Origin: Bacillota bacterium
GTDB lineage: Bacteria; Bacillota_I; Bacilli_A; RF39; UBA660
Direction of reading: 5' to 3'
Assembly: GCA_018381595.1 (NCBI GenBank)
Contig: JAGZRP010000002.1
Coordinates: 1-21,015, forward strand
Length of the DNA stretch: 21,015 nt
Shown here: positions 1 to 7,242 of the stretch, piece by piece
How the letters are laid out: each line of letters begins with the position of its first letter
Position numbering within the stretch: the stretch's first letter is position 1
Notes under the pieces: generated by a model
What the model saw: the letters and a program-made list of their open reading frames with translations, nothing else
Database searches by the model: none
Told to the model about the DNA's origin: nothing
Program-made: the position numbers and the translations under genes

Positions 1-797
1 AGTTCTTCTTTTTCATGATCACGTAGTCTTAAATTCTCTTCTTTCATAGAAAGACGCAATAACCAATTTTTACAATAATCTTTCCAGTAAGTAAACCATT
101 CTAATTCTGTTCCTGGTTTACAGAAAAACTCTAATTCCATTTGTTCAAATTCACGAATACGGAAAATAAAATTTCCTGGGGTAATTTCATTACGAAAACT
201 CTTTCCAACTTGCGCAATTCCAAATGGAAGTTTTAAACGCATACTTCTTTGTACATTTTGAAAATTAGTAAAAATTCCTTGTGCTGTTTCCGGACGCAAG
301 TAAATCGTACTTTTCGCATCTTCTGTAACTCCTTGGAAGGTTTTAAACATCAAGTTAAATTGGCGAATGTCCGTATAATCTAAGTTTCCACACTTTGGAC
401 ATACAATATGATTTTCTTTGATATAATCAAGTAATTGATCATTACTCCATCCATCCGCTGTAATATCTCCATTTGTAAAATCTTCTACTAATTTGTCTGC
501 ACGGTGACGTGTTTTACAGTGTTTACAATCGATTAACGGATCACTGAATGTTGAGATATGACCACTTGCTTCCCAAACTTTTGGGTTCATTAAAATTGCA
601 CTATCCATCCCTACATTATATGGATTCTCTTGAATGAACTTTTTCTTCCAAGCCCCTTTGACATTATCTTTTAAAAGCATTCCTAATGGACCGTAGTCCC
701 AAGTATTTGCAAGTCCTCCATAGATTTCACTTCCTTGAAATATAAATCCATATTGCTTACAAAAATTAACTAATTTTTCCATTGTTACTTTATCCAT
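1..797 (-). CDS. glyS: Glycyl-tRNA synthetase, single-chain class II type (5' part; 3' end beyond the window)
   Basis: Charges tRNA-Gly with glycine in the cytoplasm. About 265 N-terminal residues are visible. Seen: the [12 protein letters not shown] opening and WDYGPLG motif, a [13 protein letters not shown] stretch and CPKCG typical of this family, RPETAQGIF, and class II motif 2 as [14 protein letters not shown] followed by [11 protein letters not shown]. These belong to the homodimeric (archaeal/eukaryal/Mycoplasma-like) enzyme of roughly 460 residues, not the GlyQ+GlyS tetramer found next to recO in Bacillus. The ATG at 797 lies just after an AAGGAGGAAAA ribosome site. It follows a T-box leader, so expression should rise when uncharged tRNA-Gly accumulates. 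The frame is open to the left edge. Confidence 0.96.
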   Translation of the reverse strand, partial: MDKVTMEKLVNFCKQYGFIFQGSEIYGGLANTWDYGPLGMLLKDNVKGAWKKKFIQENPYNVGMDSAILMNPKVWEASGHISTFSDPLIDCKHCKTRHRADKLVEDFTNGDITADGWSNDQLLDYIKENHIVCPKCGNLDYTDIRQFNLMFKTFQGVTEDAKSTIYLRPETAQGIFTNFQNVQRSMRLKLPFGIAQVGKSFRNEITPGNFIFRIREFEQMELEFFCKPGTELEWFTYWKDYCKNWLLRLSMKEENLRLRDHEKEE

Positions 798-814
798 AAC
801 TTTTCCTCCTTCAA

Positions 815-1010
815 AATAAAAACTCTAAAGAGATTTGTAAGGACGAGTATACCCGCGGTTCCACCTTACTTATCCTCTTTAGAGAATCAGCTTTCTTGAT
901 ATCGCTCTAAAGCTCCATAGTAATCAGTTTCTTATTAGGTTTCCACTAACCCTAACTCACTTGAAAGTAACTTAATTACAACCTCTTCGTCATCACGTCT
1001 ATATGTATCC
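815..1010 (-). promoter_or_regulatory. T-box riboswitch leader of glyS (tRNA-Gly sensing)
   Basis: On the minus strand the T-box core AAGGTGGAACCGCGGG lies at 852-867. It sits inside a large terminator hairpin whose outer arms are CTCTAAAGAG (884-875) and CTCTTTAGAG (832-823), followed by TTTTTATTTT. Inner GTAAGG/CCTTAC arms extend the stem. Upstream is a Stem I-like region with a GATGACGAAGAGG GA-motif (near 980-992). Known mechanism: uncharged tRNA pairs with the core and favours the antiterminator. The only plausible glycine specifier I find is GGA at 916-914, but the same GGAGC context recurs in the Phe leader of this window, so the specifier is not certain. Confidence 0.92.
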
Positions 1011-1039
1011 ATCTTAATTGTTTTTTTCTAATTTGTCAA
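1011..1039 (-). promoter_or_regulatory. SigmaA-type promoter of the glyS T-box leader
   Basis: TTGACA (1039-1034), a 17-base spacer and TAAGAT (1016-1011) match the housekeeping consensus closely. The promoter lies immediately after the stop codon of the upstream 182-residue gene and before the T-box leader. Confidence 0.85.
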
Positions 1040-1042
1040 TAT

Positions 1043-1591
1043 TTATGATAAAGCGCTCACTGGATGTTTTGTCTTCTGAAATTTCTTTTCATGTTCTTTT
1101 GTGTGATAGTGAATTTGTGCGAAATAACTATCAAATGAAAATCTATGAACTAGTTTTTCCATCTCTTGTTCTAATAACATAAACTCTTGATATGCTTTTT
1201 TCTTCTGATTGATTAATAAACTTTTCAAAAAAGATAGTTTCATCTGTTCATTTACTTTTGAACTAATCGCTACAAAAACAGTATCTTGATGTCCTTTGAT
1301 AGGAAGATGATATTTATTTAAAATCTCATCCACACTTTCATAAAATAGTTCTTTATGATTTTCATCCAAAGAAATTTGGAAGTGACGAATCAAATTTGGA
1401 TATTCATAACTTGCTTTTGAAAGTATTTGATGTAATACATCATAATAATCTACATTTACGATACTTAACTTAGCATACTTATACTGTTCTATCTTTCCGG
1501 TTGTTTTGTCCTTGTCTGAAAATTCAAATTGGTTTTCAGATGCTTTTCTCATAAATAATTCCATAAAACGAATTGCATTTTCTTTTGTCAT
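1043..1591 (-). CDS. Hypothetical protein, 182 residues, no recognised family
   Basis: I do not recognise this protein. It appears soluble: no signal peptide or membrane segment, rich in Lys, Glu, Phe and Tyr, and mostly helical in character. There is a Lys/Gln-rich helical stretch near residues 125-150 and a His/Lys-rich tail (IHYHTKEHEKKFQKTKH). No Cys is present. The ATG at 1591 has a good AGAGGAG ribosome site and the gene has its own strong promoter (1650-1678). It lies between recO and glyS and is separated from recO by a terminator, so it is probably a single-gene unit. No hairpin separates its stop from the glyS promoter. Real gene with high likelihood; function unknown. Confidence 0.8.
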   Translation of the reverse strand: MTKENAIRFMELFMRKASENQFEFSDKDKTTGKIEQYKYAKLSIVNVDYYDVLHQILSKASYEYPNLIRHFQISLDENHKELFYESVDEILNKYHLPIKGHQDTVFVAISSKVNEQMKLSFLKSLLINQKKKAYQEFMLLEQEMEKLVHRFSFDSYFAQIHYHTKEHEKKFQKTKHPVSALS

Positions 1592-1649
1592 ATGTCTTCT
1601 CCTCTATATTATATATATGTGATACAACATACAACATCCTGCAAAAGTC

Positions 1650-1678
1650 ATTTTATCATTCCTTTTTTGATTCGTCAA
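1650..1678 (-). promoter_or_regulatory. SigmaA-type promoter of the 182-residue gene
   Basis: TTGACG (1678-1673), 17-base spacer, TAAAAT (1655-1650). Just downstream, in the 5' leader, TGTTGTA occurs twice in tandem (about 1623-1638 on the minus strand). This could be a binding site or chance in an AT-rich leader. Confidence 0.75.
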
Positions 1679-1689
1679 TTAGAAGTATA

Positions 1690-1735
1690 AAAAAAGTAAA
1701 AGATTTTTAAAGTTCATTTAAATCCTTTAAAAACC
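1690..1735 (-). terminator. Intrinsic terminator after recO
   Basis: On the minus strand an 11-base-pair stem (1735-1725 with 1712-1702, one G-U pair) has a 12-base loop and is followed by a T-rich tract (1701-1690). The hairpin overlaps the last codons of recO. It probably ends the long yqfC-recO operon. Confidence 0.75.
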
Positions 1736-2438
1736 CTCTACTTTTTAAGTATAAACCAGTATATCTGTCATAGTAGTCATTCAAAAATTGATTAACCCCT
1801 TTTTTTACTTTTTCTGATAACTCTAATTTTTCTATTTTAGCAATATCTACATAATAATACATACGTACCAATTTAATCACTTTTTCATCTACTAACGGCT
1901 CTTGTTTTCGACAATGATTGCAAACATAGCCACCTAAATAACTAGATAAGGTTGCAATCGAATCTGTTCTTCCACAAACAGCACACCTATCAATCACAGG
2001 CATAACACCTAAATATTCTAAATATTTTAATTCTAAAATATTCGTAATAACAAGTGGATCAAAACCATCCTCAATTTTTGATAATCCACTGATAAATAAT
2101 TGATAGATATCAGAAGAATTATTTTGTTTTACTAATTGTTCTGTTAATTCTAATAGATAGCTTGCATAACTAATTTTTTCTAAATCCTGCTTCATTATCT
2201 TGAATGGATCGATGACATCTACACTAATTAAATTAGATAATTTTCCCTCTTTATAATAAATGTGAAAATACCCATAAGTTAGTTTATCACTGACGCTACG
2301 AAGTTCACTTTTCATTCGATTTGCTCCTTTTGCCATCATTCCGATCAAACCATATTCTTTTGTGAAGACATTTAAAATCTTGCTAGATTCTTTAAAAGGA
2401 ATTGTACTAACAACAACTCCTTCTACTTTTTCAATCAT
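1707..2438 (-). CDS. recO: DNA repair protein RecO
   Basis: Recombination mediator that works with RecF and RecR to load RecA on SSB-coated single-stranded DNA. The 243-residue length is normal for the family. The N-terminal OB-fold region (about 1-80) begins with the typical EGVVVSTIPFKESSKIL. The central helical region is followed by a zinc-binding Cys4 cluster: Cys152, Cys155, Cys173 and Cys176 (CAVC...CNHC). The start codon overlaps the yqzL stop by one base (TAATG) behind a GGAGAAG ribosome site, so the two are translationally linked. It is the last gene of the run starting at yqfC. Confidence 0.96.
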   Translation of the reverse strand: MIEKVEGVVVSTIPFKESSKILNVFTKEYGLIGMMAKGANRMKSELRSVSDKLTYGYFHIYYKEGKLSNLISVDVIDPFKIMKQDLEKISYASYLLELTEQLVKQNNSSDIYQLFISGLSKIEDGFDPLVITNILELKYLEYLGVMPVIDRCAVCGRTDSIATLSSYLGGYVCNHCRKQEPLVDEKVIKLVRMYYYVDIAKIEKLELSEKVKKGVNQFLNDYYDRYTGLYLKSRGFLKDLNEL

Positions 2439-2530
2439 TACTTCTCCTTTATTTCTTCTGTCTCTTTATACTTCATATAGTATTCAATTTTCCCAGTACT
2501 TTTAAATAAGTCCCATAATAAATCTTTCAT
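2438..2530 (-). CDS. yqzL: YqzL family small protein (30 residues)
   Basis: A very short frame between era and recO. It reads MKDLLWDLFKSTGKIEYYMK and ends KETEEIKEK. The W-x-LF-x-x-TG-x-I-x-x-Y pattern is that of the YqzL family, which sits at exactly this place in Bacillus. The start ATG at 2530 has an AGGTGAT ribosome site, and its stop overlaps the recO start by one base. Function is not established in any species I know of. Conservation of place and motif makes it a real gene despite its size; it is slightly shorter than Bacillus YqzL. Confidence 0.85.
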   Translation of the reverse strand: MKDLLWDLFKSTGKIEYYMKYKETEEIKEK

Positions 2531-2569
2531 AATATCACCTATTTATATACTGGTGAAAAGAAGAAGATT

Positions 2570-3454
2570 TTATTCAAATTCTTGGTAACCAAATTCTTTT
2601 AAATATTTTTCTTTATCACGCCAATTTTTAATCACTTTGACGAATAAATTCAAATATACTTTGGTTCCTAGCATTTCTTCCATGTCTGCACGAGCATATG
2701 TCCCAATCTTTTTTATCATTTGTCCATTAGCTCCTACAATAATTCTTTTTACAGAATCTCTATCCACAATAATATTCGCATAAATCGTTTTACTATTTTT
2801 CTTTGTCTCGATTGATTCAATATAACAAGCAACAGAATGTGGTACTTCTTCTTCCGTTAAACGAAATACTTTTTCTCGTATCATCTCAGATAATACAAAT
2901 TCAGTCGTTTTATTGGTAACATCTTCTTTTCCGTAATAGCAAACACCTTCTTTTAAATAACTTTTAATTACTTTTAGAAGTGTCTCTAAATTATCATCTT
3001 TCAAAGCAGACACTGGAATAATTTCTTGAAACGAATAAAGTTCCATATACTCTTGAATTTTAGCCATAATCTGATCTTTTTTTAATTTATCTATTTTATT
3101 TAAAATCAAAAACACTGGCTTGTCCACTTGTTTTAAACGTTCTATAATATATTTATCTCCAGGTCCTAATGGTTCTGATGCATCTGTTAAAAATAATAAC
3201 AAATCAACATCGTCCATACTATAGTAAGCCTCTTTATTTAAGTAGTTTCCTAATTTGTGATTAGGTTTATGAATTCCTGGTGTATCTACAAAAACGATTT
3301 GGGAATCGTCATCATTGTAAATTCCATGAATCATATTTCTAGTTGTTTGTGGTTTATTTGATGTAATTGCAATATGACGTTCTAATACATGATTCATCAA
3401 TGTAGATTTTCCTACATTGGGTCTTCCGACCAATCCTACAAATCCACTTTTCAT
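2570..3454 (-). CDS. era: GTPase Era (30S ribosome assembly)
   Basis: GTPase that binds the 3' end of 16S rRNA and helps 30S subunit maturation. The 294-residue length is typical. Seen: G1 GRPNVGKS (10-17), G3 DTPG (57-60), G4 NKID (119-122), a G5-like SAL (149-151), then a C-terminal KH domain with GANGQMIKKIG (241-251). The start overlaps the cdd stop by four bases (ATGA), with GAGGATGAT upstream as ribosome site. The cluster with ybeY, also a 16S rRNA maturation factor, is the classic arrangement. No unusual residues. Confidence 0.98.
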   Translation of the reverse strand: MKSGFVGLVGRPNVGKSTLMNHVLERHIAITSNKPQTTRNMIHGIYNDDDSQIVFVDTPGIHKPNHKLGNYLNKEAYYSMDDVDLLLFLTDASEPLGPGDKYIIERLKQVDKPVFLILNKIDKLKKDQIMAKIQEYMELYSFQEIIPVSALKDDNLETLLKVIKSYLKEGVCYYGKEDVTNKTTEFVLSEMIREKVFRLTEEEVPHSVACYIESIETKKNSKTIYANIIVDRDSVKRIIVGANGQMIKKIGTYARADMEEMLGTKVYLNLFVKVIKNWRDKEKYLKEFGYQEFE

Positions 3455-3834
3455 TTTAAATCATCCTCATTAAATGGATTAGGGCATAAATCACGAACAA
3501 GGAATGTTTTTTCTTCTTTTTGACTCATACAGACAATTTCTGCATCTTCAGAAAAAAATTCTGCAATCACTTGTCGGCATATAAAACAACATGTACTAAT
3601 CTTATCACTATTTACCATCACATATAATTTTTTAAAATCCCCTTTTTGGTATCCTTTACTTACAGCACTCACAATGGCACTTCTTTCTGCACAAATGGTA
3701 GCACCATAAGAGGCATTTTCTACATTCACACCACGAATCTCTGTTCCGTCATTTAAAACAACAATAGCTGCCACTTGAAATTTAGAATATGGACTATAGG
3801 AATTTTGTAATAATTTTTCTAATTTTTCTCTCAT
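3451..3834 (-). CDS. cdd: Cytidine deaminase
   Basis: Deaminates cytidine and deoxycytidine to uridine forms in pyrimidine salvage; homotetrameric zinc enzyme. At 127 residues it is close to the usual length. Zinc ligand Cys48 and catalytic Glu50 lie in TICAERSAI. The second zinc motif, usually PCGACRQ, reads CCFICRQ, so Cys83 and Cys86 are kept while the Pro and Gly are replaced by Cys82 and Phe84. NVENASYG fits the substrate-binding NxEN motif. The ATG at 3834 has AAGGAGAA upstream, directly after the first dgkA stop, and the gene ends within the era start. Confidence 0.95.
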   Translation of the reverse strand: MREKLEKLLQNSYSPYSKFQVAAIVVLNDGTEIRGVNVENASYGATICAERSAIVSAVSKGYQKGDFKKLYVMVNSDKISTCCFICRQVIAEFFSEDAEIVCMSQKEEKTFLVRDLCPNPFNEDDLK

Positions 3835-3843
3835 AATTTCTCC

Positions 3844-4251
3844 TTACCAGATATTTTGGACAAAAGGAATTAACTTTGGTACAAATAATAATAATCCACA
3901 AATAAATGCGGTAAATGCGAATACAAATACAGCAGCTGATGCGGTATCTTTTGCCGTTTTTGCAAGTGGGTGTACTTCTGGACAAGCAAGATCCACAACA
4001 GCTTCAATTGATGTATTAATTAACTCTGTTGAAATGACAAGTCCAATCAATACAATACAAAGTAACCATTCTTGAAAGTTAAAGTTCAATACAAATCCTA
4101 ATACAATCAATATCACTGTTGTTAAAATATGAATTGTCATACTTTGCTCATATTGAAATGCATATTTTAAGCCATCCCAAGAATATCCAAAACTTTTAAT
4201 AAAACGTTTCACTCCACGTTTTTTCTGTTCTTTTCTCTTTTCTTCATTCAT
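3844..4251 (-). CDS. dgkA: Diacylglycerol/undecaprenol kinase family protein, copy 1
   Basis: Small integral-membrane lipid kinase; Gram-positive relatives mainly phosphorylate undecaprenol, feeding the lipid carrier used for wall synthesis. The 135 residues carry three membrane segments (about 40-57, 62-80, 103-125). The family signature is intact: ELINTSIEAVVDL (Glu76, Asn79, Glu83) followed by HPLAKTAKDTASAAV. The basic N-terminal tail is cytoplasmic by the positive-inside rule. The next gene upstream (4266-4673) is a clear paralog 15 bases away. It is adjacent to cdd, as dgkA is in Bacillus, so this copy holds the ancestral position. Which lipid it prefers cannot be read from sequence. 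Confidence 0.93.
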   Translation of the reverse strand: MNEEKRKEQKKRGVKRFIKSFGYSWDGLKYAFQYEQSMTIHILTTVILIVLGFVLNFNFQEWLLCIVLIGLVISTELINTSIEAVVDLACPEVHPLAKTAKDTASAAVFVFAFTAFICGLLLFVPKLIPFVQNIW

Positions 4252-4265
4252 ATATCATTCACCAC

Positions 4266-4673
4266 CTAAAACATATTTCCAACGATATTTATAATATCCG
4301 GTCCAAACATAATACACCAAAAGACAAATGCCAAGCAGGAAAAAAAGCCTACGGCAGCAGAAGCTGTATCTTTTCCAACTTTTGCTAGTGGATGTATTTT
4401 AGGACAGATTAAGTCAATCACAGCCTCGAGGGAAGTGTTAATTAATTCCATCCCAGCAATTAAACCTAACAGTAAAATAGACACCGCCCACTGAAGTGGC
4501 GATACTTTTAAAAGAATACATAAAGTGAATATGAAAATCGTTGTAATCAAATGAAGTGTCATACTCTGTTCATTTTGATATGCATTCTTTAAACCGGACA
4601 TCGCATATTTCAATCCATTGGTATATTTTTTTAATGTGATTTTATTTCTCATTGGTTTCTCTTTTAATTCCAT
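4266..4673 (-). CDS. Diacylglycerol/undecaprenol kinase family protein, copy 2
   Basis: Second DgkA-type membrane kinase in tandem with copy 1. Counting from an ATG at 4679, the signature ELINTSLEAVIDL has Glu79, Asn82 and Glu86 and is followed by HPLAKVGKDTASAAV. All family residues are kept, so it is probably active. Three membrane segments are again visible. The start is ambiguous: ATGs at 4679, 4673 and 4652 are all in frame and all lie inside the end of ybeY (overlap 11-38 bases). An AGGTG site sits 4 bases before the first and 10 before the second. I give 4673 as a compromise. Duplication followed by divergence is the simplest explanation for the pair; different lipid substrates are possible but unproven. 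Confidence 0.88.
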   Translation of the reverse strand: MELKEKPMRNKITLKKYTNGLKYAMSGLKNAYQNEQSMTLHLITTIFIFTLCILLKVSPLQWAVSILLLGLIAGMELINTSLEAVIDLICPKIHPLAKVGKDTASAAVGFFSCLAFVFWCIMFGPDIINIVGNMF

Positions 4674-5103
4674 ATTCATTCAACACCTGTTCTTGTTTTT
4701 CAAACATGATTTTCGCATCATGCTCATTCATATGATCAAAACCTAATAAATGATAAATGCCATGTGTTACTAAAAAGAATAATTCTCTTCTTCTAGAATG
4801 TCCATACTCTTTTGCCTGTTCTACTACTTTATCAACAGAAATATAAATATCTCCAAGAACACGTATATTTCCTGATTGCATCGTTTTTTCATCTTCTAAA
4901 GCAAAAGTAATGACATCTGTTGGTCTATCAATGCCACGATATTCTAAATTGATTTTATGAATATATTCATTATCGACAAAGATAACATTGAATAATACAT
5001 GTTCTAATTGTTCTTTTTTTAAAACAAATGCAATGTAATCATTCAATTCTTCTAACTCTTCAAAATCACATGCAACTTCATTTATAATTTCTACTTCGTT
5101 CAT
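4642..5103 (-). CDS. ybeY: Endoribonuclease YbeY (rRNA maturation factor)
   Basis: Zinc-dependent single-strand endoribonuclease involved in 16S rRNA 3' processing and ribosome quality control. At 153 residues the length is normal. The catalytic signature HGIYHLLGFDH spans 114-124 with zinc ligands His114, His118 and His124. The conserved YRGIDRPTDVITFALE segment (55-70) precedes it. The ATG at 5103 uses a GGGGGAT ribosome site made by the last codons of the VanZ-like gene, one base before. The 3' end overlaps the start of dgkA copy 2. Neighbouring era acts in the same pathway. Confidence 0.97.
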   Translation of the reverse strand: MNEVEIINEVACDFEELEELNDYIAFVLKKEQLEHVLFNVIFVDNEYIHKINLEYRGIDRPTDVITFALEDEKTMQSGNIRVLGDIYISVDKVVEQAKEYGHSRRRELFFLVTHGIYHLLGFDHMNEHDAKIMFEKQEQVLNEYGIKRETNEK

Positions 5104-5104
5104 C

Positions 5105-5716
5105 TTATCCCCCTAAATTAATCAATTTATATAAGTACCAAAATATAAATACCAATATAAACGCTATTATTATATTATAAAAAGCTTCTTTTTTCAAGGG
5201 AGCTGGAAGATGGTCCTTGATGCTATGTAAAATACGCCATAAGAAGAATCCTAATAATCCTCCTACAATATTTAACATAATATCATCTACATCGAACACT
5301 CTTCCAATTAGAAGCTGTGTTGTTTCAATCGTACTAGATGTTAATAAACTAAGTAAGAATATGGAAATAGGCTTTTCCAATTTGAGAAAATAGGAAACAA
5401 AGAAGCCAAAAGGAACAAACATAAACATATTTCCTAAAACATTTCTAAAAAACAAGTTAGAGCCAAACTGATAACGAAACATTTCTTGAAATGGAACAAA
5501 ATTAGAGCTTGACCAAGTAACATCTTGAAATGTAACTACATGGAACAAGCATAAAATATAAATAATAAAGCCAAGCGCTAATACTTCTTTATAAAAGACA
5601 ATATGAGTATCATTCTTGACAACATAAGTAATACGCATGGAAGTCAAAATCATTGAAAAAATGAAAATCATTGGCCAACTATTCTCAAATATATTTAAAA
5701 TGGTTTCTCTTAACAT
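5105..5716 (-). CDS. VanZ-like family membrane protein
   Basis: Integral membrane protein of 203 residues with about six membrane segments (near 14-31, 46-64, 93-111, 116-133, 145-163, 181-198). VanZ signatures are visible: NFVPFQEMFR, GNMFMFVPFGF, and E-x-x-Q-x-x-x-GR-x-FD-x-DD (Glu131, Gln134, Gly138-Arg139, Asp142, Asp144-145) followed by N-x-x-G. VanZ lends low-level teicoplanin resistance in enterococci, but most members are uncharacterised and may handle envelope lipids. It is packed between yqfD and ybeY (11-base gap on one side, 1 on the other). In Bacillus that place is held by phoH and yqfF. Start ATG 5716 has GGAAGTGAG. Confidence 0.9.
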   Translation of the reverse strand: MLRETILNIFENSWPMIFIFSMILTSMRITYVVKNDTHIVFYKEVLALGFIIYILCLFHVVTFQDVTWSSSNFVPFQEMFRYQFGSNLFFRNVLGNMFMFVPFGFFVSYFLKLEKPISIFLLSLLTSSTIETTQLLIGRVFDVDDIMLNIVGGLLGFFLWRILHSIKDHLPAPLKKEAFYNIIIAFILVFIFWYLYKLINLGG

Positions 5717-5727
5717 GCGCTCACTTC

Positions 5728-6927
5728 CTATTCTTGGGCGTTTTCTCCTTCGTTTTTTACTTCCTCTGGAATTGGAGCATAAGAAGTAATATCTTCATAT
5801 ACCGTAAAAAACATATCTACTACCATTTTACTCTTTTTCTGCTCTGTTTTCAAAGTTTTTACGCTAATTATTTTTTCTTTTTTAGAAAGTTTCTGTTCCA
5901 TCCTTTTAATTCCTAACTTAACTGCCTGATCAATGGCTTCCTTTTTTGTGTAAACCTTATCTGTTTCAATGACCTCTGTTTGCTTCTCTTTTTTGAATTG
6001 AATCGGCATCATAATATGTTTCCAAATAGAAGTAACATCACTCTTTTTTTGTTTGAATGGTTTTCTGTTAAATAATTCAAATCGTTTTCCAAAATACTCA
6101 AATACATAAACAGTATTTTTTCTACCAGTTTTTTCAATATTGTAATAATGATAAGGAAATTCTACCTGCATTTCATACCAGACTTCTCCATAGACTTTCC
6201 CTTCTGCACTCACTTTATTTTTTGTTTCCTCATTTAAATGAATTGCCCCACTAATAATAATATCCCCAGCTTTGACATAATCATTATTTCTTTTTACAAT
6301 TTCACCCTGCGATGCTTCTACATCTCTTATAATCGCATTCTTTTTTGAAACAATATTACGCAATTCCGGTTGCTTTTCTTTTTTTGGTAATTTTCGCATT
6401 TCTACACGTACCACATACTTTGTCCCAACAGTTTCTATTTCTAACCATTCAATGGTATCATGATTTCTTTCCAAAATATGTTTTTTGGCAATTTCTAATG
6501 CGTCGTAATCTTTTTTAAACTGATATTCTTTCACACCCTCCTCTTTTAATTCTTTTCTTAAAAAGTCACGCACATTACGATCGGTATCAATAATTTCTAC
6601 TTGATAAATTAATTTAGATAAGAAAACCAATAATAGAAACCCAAAAAAGATACTTAAGAGTAACACTTTGTTTTTTTTCACTTTCTTTTTTATTTTAGAA
6701 ACTCCATAAGTATCTACTATAGATATATGATAAATTGTCTTTAATTCCTGGATCCGATCATAATCTTTTTGATAAATTGTAATATAAATGGTTTTACGAT
6801 CAGTTTTTTTGATTTTTAAAAGAGGAATTTTTTTCTTGATGACACGTTCAATAAAACGTTCAATCCGTTTTCCTTCTACTTTTAATTTCAACTTATCTTT
6901 GCTATAAATAAACTGATTTTCTTTCAT
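5728..6927 (-). CDS. yqfD: Sporulation-associated membrane protein YqfD
   Basis: 399 residues, matching YqfD of endospore formers in length and layout. A basic cytoplasmic N-terminal part (1-87) has the typical short repeats of lysines. One membrane segment lies at about 88-106, followed by a long extracytoplasmic part with the DALEIAKKHIL and VRVEMRKLP pattern and a TKKEAIDQAVKLG segment near the C terminus. In Bacillus the gene belongs to the mother-cell sigma-E regulon and is needed for efficient sporulation, but its molecular role is not well defined. The start ATG at 6927 has AGGTGA, formed by the end of yqfC. Presence suggests, but does not prove, that the host can sporulate. Confidence 0.9.
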   Translation of the reverse strand: MKENQFIYSKDKLKLKVEGKRIERFIERVIKKKIPLLKIKKTDRKTIYITIYQKDYDRIQELKTIYHISIVDTYGVSKIKKKVKKNKVLLLSIFFGFLLLVFLSKLIYQVEIIDTDRNVRDFLRKELKEEGVKEYQFKKDYDALEIAKKHILERNHDTIEWLEIETVGTKYVVRVEMRKLPKKEKQPELRNIVSKKNAIIRDVEASQGEIVKRNNDYVKAGDIIISGAIHLNEETKNKVSAEGKVYGEVWYEMQVEFPYHYYNIEKTGRKNTVYVFEYFGKRFELFNRKPFKQKKSDVTSIWKHIMMPIQFKKEKQTEVIETDKVYTKKEAIDQAVKLGIKRMEQKLSKKEKIISVKTLKTEQKKSKMVVDMFFTVYEDITSYAPIPEEVKNEGENAQE

Positions 6928-6931
6928 GTTT

Positions 6932-7171
6932 TCACCTGAATTCTATTTTTTGAAACGTTCCCTTAATTAACACTTCATCCTCCAATAATTTAATAATTGT
7001 TAAATTCTTTCCCTCTATTTCTACTTGATGTTGGTCTGTTAAAATAGAAATAGAAGTATCACTAATTCTTCCAATTTCTTTATAATTGACAATGTCTAAC
7101 TGATTTTCATAACAGTGAAGAGAAAACTCAGTTTCTAATAAATAAGAGCGTACTTTTGAAATCAGTTCCAT
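6932..7171 (-). CDS. yqfC: YqfC/YabP-family sporulation-associated protein
   Basis: 79 residues. The pattern IVNYKEIGRISDTSISILT, then a beta-rich EIEGKNLTIIKLLEDEVLIKG, is that of the YabP/YqfC domain, a small beta-rich domain confined largely to spore formers. It directly precedes yqfD, as in Bacillus, where both are under sigma-E. I place the start at the ATG at 7171 because AGGTGAT sits at a good distance. The in-frame GTG at 7180 lies inside that ribosome site. Its TGA stop is part of the yqfD ribosome site, so translation is probably coupled. It is the first gene of the run that ends at recO. Confidence 0.85.
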   Translation of the reverse strand: MELISKVRSYLLETEFSLHCYENQLDIVNYKEIGRISDTSISILTDQHQVEIEGKNLTIIKLLEDEVLIKGTFQKIEFR

Positions 7172-7188
7172 AGATATCACCTATCCAA

Positions 7189-7217
7189 ATTTTATGTTTG
7201 AAAGAAAAACTTATGTA
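7189..7217 (-). promoter_or_regulatory. Candidate promoter in front of yqfC (possibly sigma-E-like)
   Basis: CATAAAAT (7196-7189) resembles the sigma-E -10 element CATACAnT, and ACATAA lies upstream near 7211-7216. As a sigmaA promoter it would be poor. The distance to the ribosome site is very short, giving a leader of only about 12 bases, so the call is weak. No better promoter is visible in the 60-base gap. Confidence 0.3.
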
Positions 7218-7242
7218 CAAAAAAATCCACTCTCGTGAATTT
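7218..7242 (-). terminator. Intrinsic terminator after the 77-residue gene
   Basis: An 8-base-pair stem (7242-7235 with 7230-7223, one G-U pair) closed by a GAGA tetraloop is followed by a run of seven T. The hairpin takes in the first base of the stop codon. Confidence 0.8.

Noticed and set aside
3794-3985. Minus-strand frame of 63 residues across cdd/dgkA
   Set aside because: Low-complexity Ile/Arg/Cys-rich shadow in another frame of two firm genes.
5671-5916. Plus-strand frame opposite the VanZ/yqfD junction
   Set aside because: Phe/Tyr-rich antisense shadow of yqfD with no ribosome site.
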